Both the position numbers and the translations under genes were made by a program. DNA of 8,126 bases from JAUYQR01 sp031415015 (GTDB taxonomy: Bacteria; Pseudomonadota; Alphaproteobacteria; Rhodobacterales; Rhodobacteraceae), in assembly GCA_031415015.1 (NCBI GenBank), contig JANOQT010000004.1, forward strand, positions 1-8,126, read 5' to 3'. A model generated the notes under the pieces. That model did no database searches. It worked only from the letters and a program-made list of their open reading frames with translations, and had not been told where the DNA came from. Positions 4,880 through 8,126 of this stretch are shown in pieces; position 1 is the stretch's first letter; the number at the start of each line of letters is the position of its first letter.

Positions 4880-5220
4880 GTGCCCGCCTTTCCGGCCCGG
4901 ATAGCTTCGGCCTGGTGGCGTTCGAAGTGCAGCTTTTGCGCCATGGTAAAGACGCTATCGACCGGGCCTTCAACCATCGACTTGAAGTGAGCAGCGCAGA
5001 CGTTCAACAGGCTCCGAACGCCGGGGCTCGCCCCGTCTCCATCGTCGTTGAGCTCTTTGACCAAGGCGAAGAGGTTGGCCGCGTCGGACAGGCCGTAACC
5101 CACTTCATCCAAGGCTTCGGCGCAGGTCTTGCGGTCATGTTCCGAAAGGTGCAGCGAAACCGTTATGTAGCGGTCCGGGTGCAAGGTTTCCGGGATGATC
5201 TCAACAGGCTTCTTGCTCAT
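4876..5220 (-). CDS. Small early phage protein, not recognised
   Basis: The protein has 114 residues. Residues about 15-30 (DRYITVSLHLSEHDRK) read as a beta strand then a helix. Residues 40-80 contain YGLSDAANLFALVKELND, an acidic DDGDGASPG turn, and another helix through LLNVCAAHFKSM. A basic helix (KLHFERHQAEAIRAGK) ends the protein. It is soluble, with no cysteine or histidine cluster that suggests metal binding. The start at 5220 overlaps the upstream stop in an ATGA junction and has GGAGGG about 9 bases before it. I do not recognise the family. Coupling to MuB-side genes places it with early or replication functions. Confidence 0.77.
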   Translation of the reverse strand: MSKKPVEIIPETLHPDRYITVSLHLSEHDRKTCAEALDEVGYGLSDAANLFALVKELNDDGDGASPGVRSLLNVCAAHFKSMVEGPVDSVFTMAQKLHFERHQAEAIRAGKAGT

Positions 5221-5504
5221 TGGACTGGCCCTCCGTCAATCCGCTGCGGCTCGCACATGCCGATAATGGTGGCCACGCCGTTCCCGAACTTTGCCGCGTC
5301 AGCCGCCTGATCCCTGAGCTGCTGCAACGTTGCTCGAAACGCCGAAAGTTCCAATGCGGAGGCTGCGCTCGCGGTTAGAAGATGGTCCATTTCCGCGATC
5401 ACCAGTGCCGGGAACTGGACGCAGACAATCGCGACGAAAACGCCAAACTCGGTCATCGAAGCGCCGTCCAGACGAAGCTTCATTTCAAAGATATCGCTCA
5501 TCAT
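5217..5504 (-). CDS. Small early phage protein, not recognised
   Basis: The protein has 95 residues. The N-terminal third contains a hydrophobic run FGVFVAIVCVQFPALVIAEM (about 20-39). It is long enough for one membrane helix but may equally be a buried strand-helix. The rest is a helical, Ala- and Gln-rich segment (LSAFRATLQQLRDQAADAAK) and a short tail. The start at 5504 overlaps the MuB stop as ATGA, with AAAGGGGGT just upstream; Met2 at 5501 is an alternative. No family is recognised. Its place between the ATPase gene and the other small early genes suggests an accessory of transposition or host takeover, which is only a positional inference. Confidence 0.72.
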   Translation of the reverse strand: MMSDIFEMKLRLDGASMTEFGVFVAIVCVQFPALVIAEMDHLLTASAASALELSAFRATLQQLRDQAADAAKFGNGVATIIGMCEPQRIDGGPVQ

Positions 5505-6391
5505 TTACCCCCTTTCGGCTGAAGCTTCAGGTCTTCGATCGCTGTCATGATGTGAAACGGCTGCACCTTTCCGCCCCCTGCGAACAGCCGCGCATGTGAA
5601 AGGATGGTTGCCACATCGCCCAGACCGCCACCCCGCCTAGCGACGGCAAAGAGCACATCAACAACCACCGCGTCGTTGAAGCCCGCTCTTGCCACCACCG
5701 CCTCTACGTCCGCCTTTGTCACCCGACGCACGATGATTGGTCGGAGCATTCGGCGACGGAGCTGTGGCAGCTTTTCGACCGCGTCCAGAAGGGCAAGGTC
5801 ACCCACGAAGACGATTGAGCAGCACCCCTCTTCAGAGACTTTCCGCAGCCATTCCAGCGCGTCGATATTGTCCTTTCCGCGCGGGTTCTTCTGGACCAGA
5901 TACTGGGCCTCATCAACGATCAGCATCCCGCCCAAGCCGAGTCTTTCTGCGATTCGTTGCCGGTCGCCGGGCAAGTCGCGGCTATTCGGCTGGCCAAGGT
6001 CCAGGGCGCGGAAGATGCCATGCGCGGAACTCCAGATGCCGCCTTCCCCTGATACCGCCTCGAATGAAAAGGCGCGGTGCGTCTCCGCGAGGAACTTCCG
6101 CACTACTTCGGATTTGCCGGTGCCGGGTGCGCCTGCGATCATGGTCATCGCGCCACCGGCAACCCCGGCCACAAGATGCAGGCTGCGCAACATATCGCGC
6201 GCGGTTTCTGTCATCACGAACCGCCCGCCCTGAGGCGGCGCGTCGGGATTGATTAGCCTCAAATGTTCTGCCAAGCTGGCCTCCGTTCTGCCAAGCGGGT
6301 TTGCCCCCGCGGGTGAATGGCCGGTGAGGCGCGCCCGCGCCCCATCGGCCGACTTACGAACGATCCGCCCGCCTTTGGGCAATCGCATCAT
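5501..6391 (-). CDS. B: MuB-like AAA+ ATPase, transposition target-selection protein
   Basis: The 296-residue protein has a Walker A motif GAPGTGKS (87-94), Walker B LIVDEA (157-162), a sensor-1 type strand IVFVGD (193-198), and an Arg-rich RRRM (about 213-216) where an arginine finger would lie. This is the AAA+ core of MuB and its relatives IstB and TnsC. MuB forms ATP-bound filaments on DNA, delivers target DNA to the transposase, and gives target immunity. Mu's MuB is 312 residues. The first 50 residues here are basic and Gly/Ala-rich and show no clear helix-turn-helix, unlike the N-terminal domain of MuB. The start at 6391 (or Met2 at 6388) has GAGGAA 5 to 8 bases upstream. It lies 38 bases inside the transposase gene. 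Confidence 0.9.
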   Translation of the reverse strand: MMRLPKGGRIVRKSADGARARLTGHSPAGANPLGRTEASLAEHLRLINPDAPPQGGRFVMTETARDMLRSLHLVAGVAGGAMTMIAGAPGTGKSEVVRKFLAETHRAFSFEAVSGEGGIWSSAHGIFRALDLGQPNSRDLPGDRQRIAERLGLGGMLIVDEAQYLVQKNPRGKDNIDALEWLRKVSEEGCCSIVFVGDLALLDAVEKLPQLRRRMLRPIIVRRVTKADVEAVVARAGFNDAVVVDVLFAVARRGGGLGDVATILSHARLFAGGGKVQPFHIMTAIEDLKLQPKGGK

Positions 6392-8126
6392 CCAGGTTCC
6401 TCAGCATCTCTTGCGTGAGGTAGGTTTTCGGAACCGGCATCGTGTCCGTTTCCTGCGTATCAATCGCCAAAGCAGGCTCCGCCGATCCGCGCCGCCGTTG
6501 TTTCAACGGCCCGCCGAACCGGCCGGCCACGACGCCTTTCGAGGGCAGATGGGGCATGTCGGGCGTCGGTATCGCGGCCAGAGCGGCGGCGAAGTCCGCG
6601 TCATCAAGATAGTTGTTCGCCTCTGCCGCCTTGCGCACTGCTTCCCGCGCCGCCTTGCGGTTCCGGGCCGCATCCCGCACCCCGTCCACACTGCCATATG
6701 CGCCGCGCTTGACGGGCTTGATGCCCTCGCAAATCAGGCGGTTATCCGCATTCCAAGCCAGCGCTGGGGCGTCGAAGTCATCTGGGTCGCGGCCGAGCAG
6801 AATAGGCTCGCCGGACTTGTGGTAGGGCAGAAGGTCTTCTTGCGTGTCGGGTTGGCCATAGGTCCAGGTGTCCACCTGAACCCGGCCCCAGCGGTCCACT
6901 TTCACCGGCGTGTAGATCAGCCCGGCGAGGTAGAGCTGTCGCAAGGACGGTTGACGCCGGACGCGCAAGGCAAGACCGGACTGGAAGACTTCCTGATATG
7001 ACCGGCCCCTCGCGCCCTGCCCACGCCGCCCCGGCTCGGCATTGTGGCGGTGCACCTCGCGGGCAATAACTGCCTTGGCAAGGTCAAGATCGACAGGGAT
7101 CACCCGCGCATCAGGTGCCGCGCCCGGCGCGTGTCCGGCATGGGCGGCCGCGAACTCCGGCCGGTCATCGATCACCCGTGACAGGGTGGCAAATGACCGT
7201 TCCGCCGCCTTGGCCTGCCCGTTGGCGGGAAGCGCAAAGTGAAGATTGATGCCCAGATGGTGGCAGATGCCCAAGGGTTTCACTGCATTCATGGTGGACC
7301 GGGAATTGCGGAACTTGTGGACCGCACCGCCTGCGACCAGGTGACCCGCGAAGGCCGAACCGTTGTCAGGATAGAGGCGGTCGAAGATCCCATATGTCTG
7401 ACAAACGCGCTTGATCAGCCGAACGGTAGACCGGGCATTCTCGCTTTCCGCCAGCTCCCAATCCAGGATGAAATCCGATGCGCAATCGACCAGGGCGAGG
7501 AAGGTGTACCGCCGCGCTTTGCCGTCGCCCGAGTGCGCCCAGAAGTCCTTTGTCCGACCGTCAAGCGACACCCATTCCAGCGGCAGGATCGAAGTCTTGT
7601 CGCGTAGCGCGGGTTGGCCAAGGGCCTTGACCGCTTCGCTATGTCCATGCCGGGCGTGAAGCTTCTGCGCTTCGGGAAGGCTGTCCCAGCGTCGGAAGAT
7701 CGTTGGCCAGGACGGCCAATCCCATCCCTTCGACTCTTTCAGGTCGCGCACGTCACGCCATGCCTGCTTCAGTGGAAACTGGGGCCCCGCATCGCGAAGC
7801 GTCGTCATAAAGAAGGACCAGGCTGCTTCCGACACCTCCACACGAGGTGCACCTTCCAGCCGGTAATCCGCTGCCAACGCTGGGGCGAAATTGATCGGAT
7901 CGACCCCTTCAACGGCCTTTAAAACGCGCGTTAAAGAGGGTTGCGAATTGCCGTCATCGCCGAACCGTTCCCGCGCCATCGTGACCCGCTGGGGCCAGCT
8001 GAGGGCCTTGCCAGCGGTCAGCAACAGCCGGGCAATCTCGGCCTTCCGCTCGGCCGAGGCCCGCATCTTCGGCGGCAGATCGGCAAAGGCCTCATGTGCC
8101 GCTTCGTCATAAGTGCCGACCGGCAG
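6354..8126 (-). CDS. A: MuA-like DDE transposase (5' end outside the window)
   Basis: The frame is open to the window edge, so the start is not visible; 590 codons are present. Counting from the Met at 8066, the catalytic triad is Asp169 (WVSLDGRTKDFW), Asp234 (LYPDNGSAFAG) and Glu289 (QAKAAERSF). The spacings of 65 and 55 residues nearly equal those of MuA (D269, D336, E392). A beta-barrel-like region follows (VKVDRWGRVQVDTW, near 395-410), then a charged Ala-rich C-terminal tail, the part that in MuA contacts MuB and ClpX. About 280 residues follow the Glu, as in MuA. Roughly 80 N-terminal residues, including end-binding or enhancer-binding HTH parts, are expected beyond 8126. It cuts and joins phage ends during integration and replicative transposition. 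Confidence 0.95.
   Translation of the reverse strand: MPVGTYDEAAHEAFADLPPKMRASAERKAEIARLLLTAGKALSWPQRVTMARERFGDDGNSQPSLTRVLKAVEGVDPINFAPALAADYRLEGAPRVEVSEAAWSFFMTTLRDAGPQFPLKQAWRDVRDLKESKGWDWPSWPTIFRRWDSLPEAQKLHARHGHSEAVKALGQPALRDKTSILPLEWVSLDGRTKDFWAHSGDGKARRYTFLALVDCASDFILDWELAESENARSTVRLIKRVCQTYGIFDRLYPDNGSAFAGHLVAGGAVHKFRNSRSTMNAVKPLGICHHLGINLHFALPANGQAKAAERSFATLSRVIDDRPEFAAAHAGHAPGAAPDARVIPVDLDLAKAVIAREVHRHNAEPGRRGQGARGRSYQEVFQSGLALRVRRQPSLRQLYLAGLIYTPVKVDRWGRVQVDTWTYGQPDTQEDLLPYHKSGEPILLGRDPDDFDAPALAWNADNRLICEGIKPVKRGAYGSVDGVRDAARNRKAAREAVRKAAEANNYLDDADFAAALAAIPTPDMPHLPSKGVVAGRFGGPLKQRRRGSAEPALAIDTQETDTMPVPKTYLTQEMLRNLDDAIAQRRADRS

Noticed and set aside
5604..6233. Plus-strand 209-codon frame opposite MuB
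   Set aside because: Ser-, Arg- and Pro-rich translation antisense to a gene with intact Walker motifs; a shadow frame.
6249..7001. Plus-strand 250-codon frame opposite the transposase
   Set aside because: Antisense to the MuA-like gene and without recognisable motifs.
1..8126. CRISPR-associated transposon or defence island
   Set aside because: The MuA/MuB pair resembles TnsB/TnsC in general fold, but no Cas gene, TniQ, repeat array or defence gene is present, and gemA, gpT, gpI and gpG identify a Mu-type phage.

Overview
The window is a segment of a Mu-type transposable phage or prophage from a GC-rich alphaproteobacterium, most likely one of the Rhodobacterales. That host guess rests on base composition and on the general look of the proteins, not on a search. 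Every convincing gene lies on the minus strand, so transcription runs from position 8126 down to position 1. No host gene, tRNA, rRNA or CRISPR array is visible.

Region 8126-4188 is an early, replication-type operon. It holds a MuA-like DDE transposase, whose 5' end lies beyond the window, a MuB-like AAA+ ATPase, three small unrecognised proteins, and a GemA (gp16/DUF1018) homologue. The genes are tightly coupled: MuB starts inside the transposase gene, and each later junction is a 4-base ATGA overlap. A hairpin 22 bases past gemA, stable only in the minus-strand RNA sense, probably ends this operon.

Region 4187-3729 has no gene I can support. It holds the terminator, a cluster of direct repeats that looks like a transposon end (4013-4083), a weak candidate late promoter, and a run of inverted repeats. 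The last of these is a two-tier stem that buries part of the Shine-Dalgarno sequence of the capsid gene.

Region 3728-83 is a head-assembly operon: major head protein (gpT), a probable head decoration protein, Mu gpI-type protease with an apparent internal in-frame start for a scaffold protein (as in Mu I/Z), a Mor-like helix-turn-helix protein, a gpG-type virion morphogenesis protein, and a small helix-turn-helix protein. The order T, decoration, I, G is the reverse of canonical Mu (G, I, T, decoration) although the strand is unchanged. Lysis, terminase, portal and gpF genes, which sit before this block in Mu, are absent here.

Positions 1-82 are non-coding. They start with TGTGTG and carry three phased 10-bp repeats, and could be a phage or element end, though the window edge prevents proof.

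The main points of interest are the rearranged late module, the repeat cluster at its boundary, the structured capsid-gene leader, the internal scaffold start, and DNA-binding-type proteins embedded among head genes.
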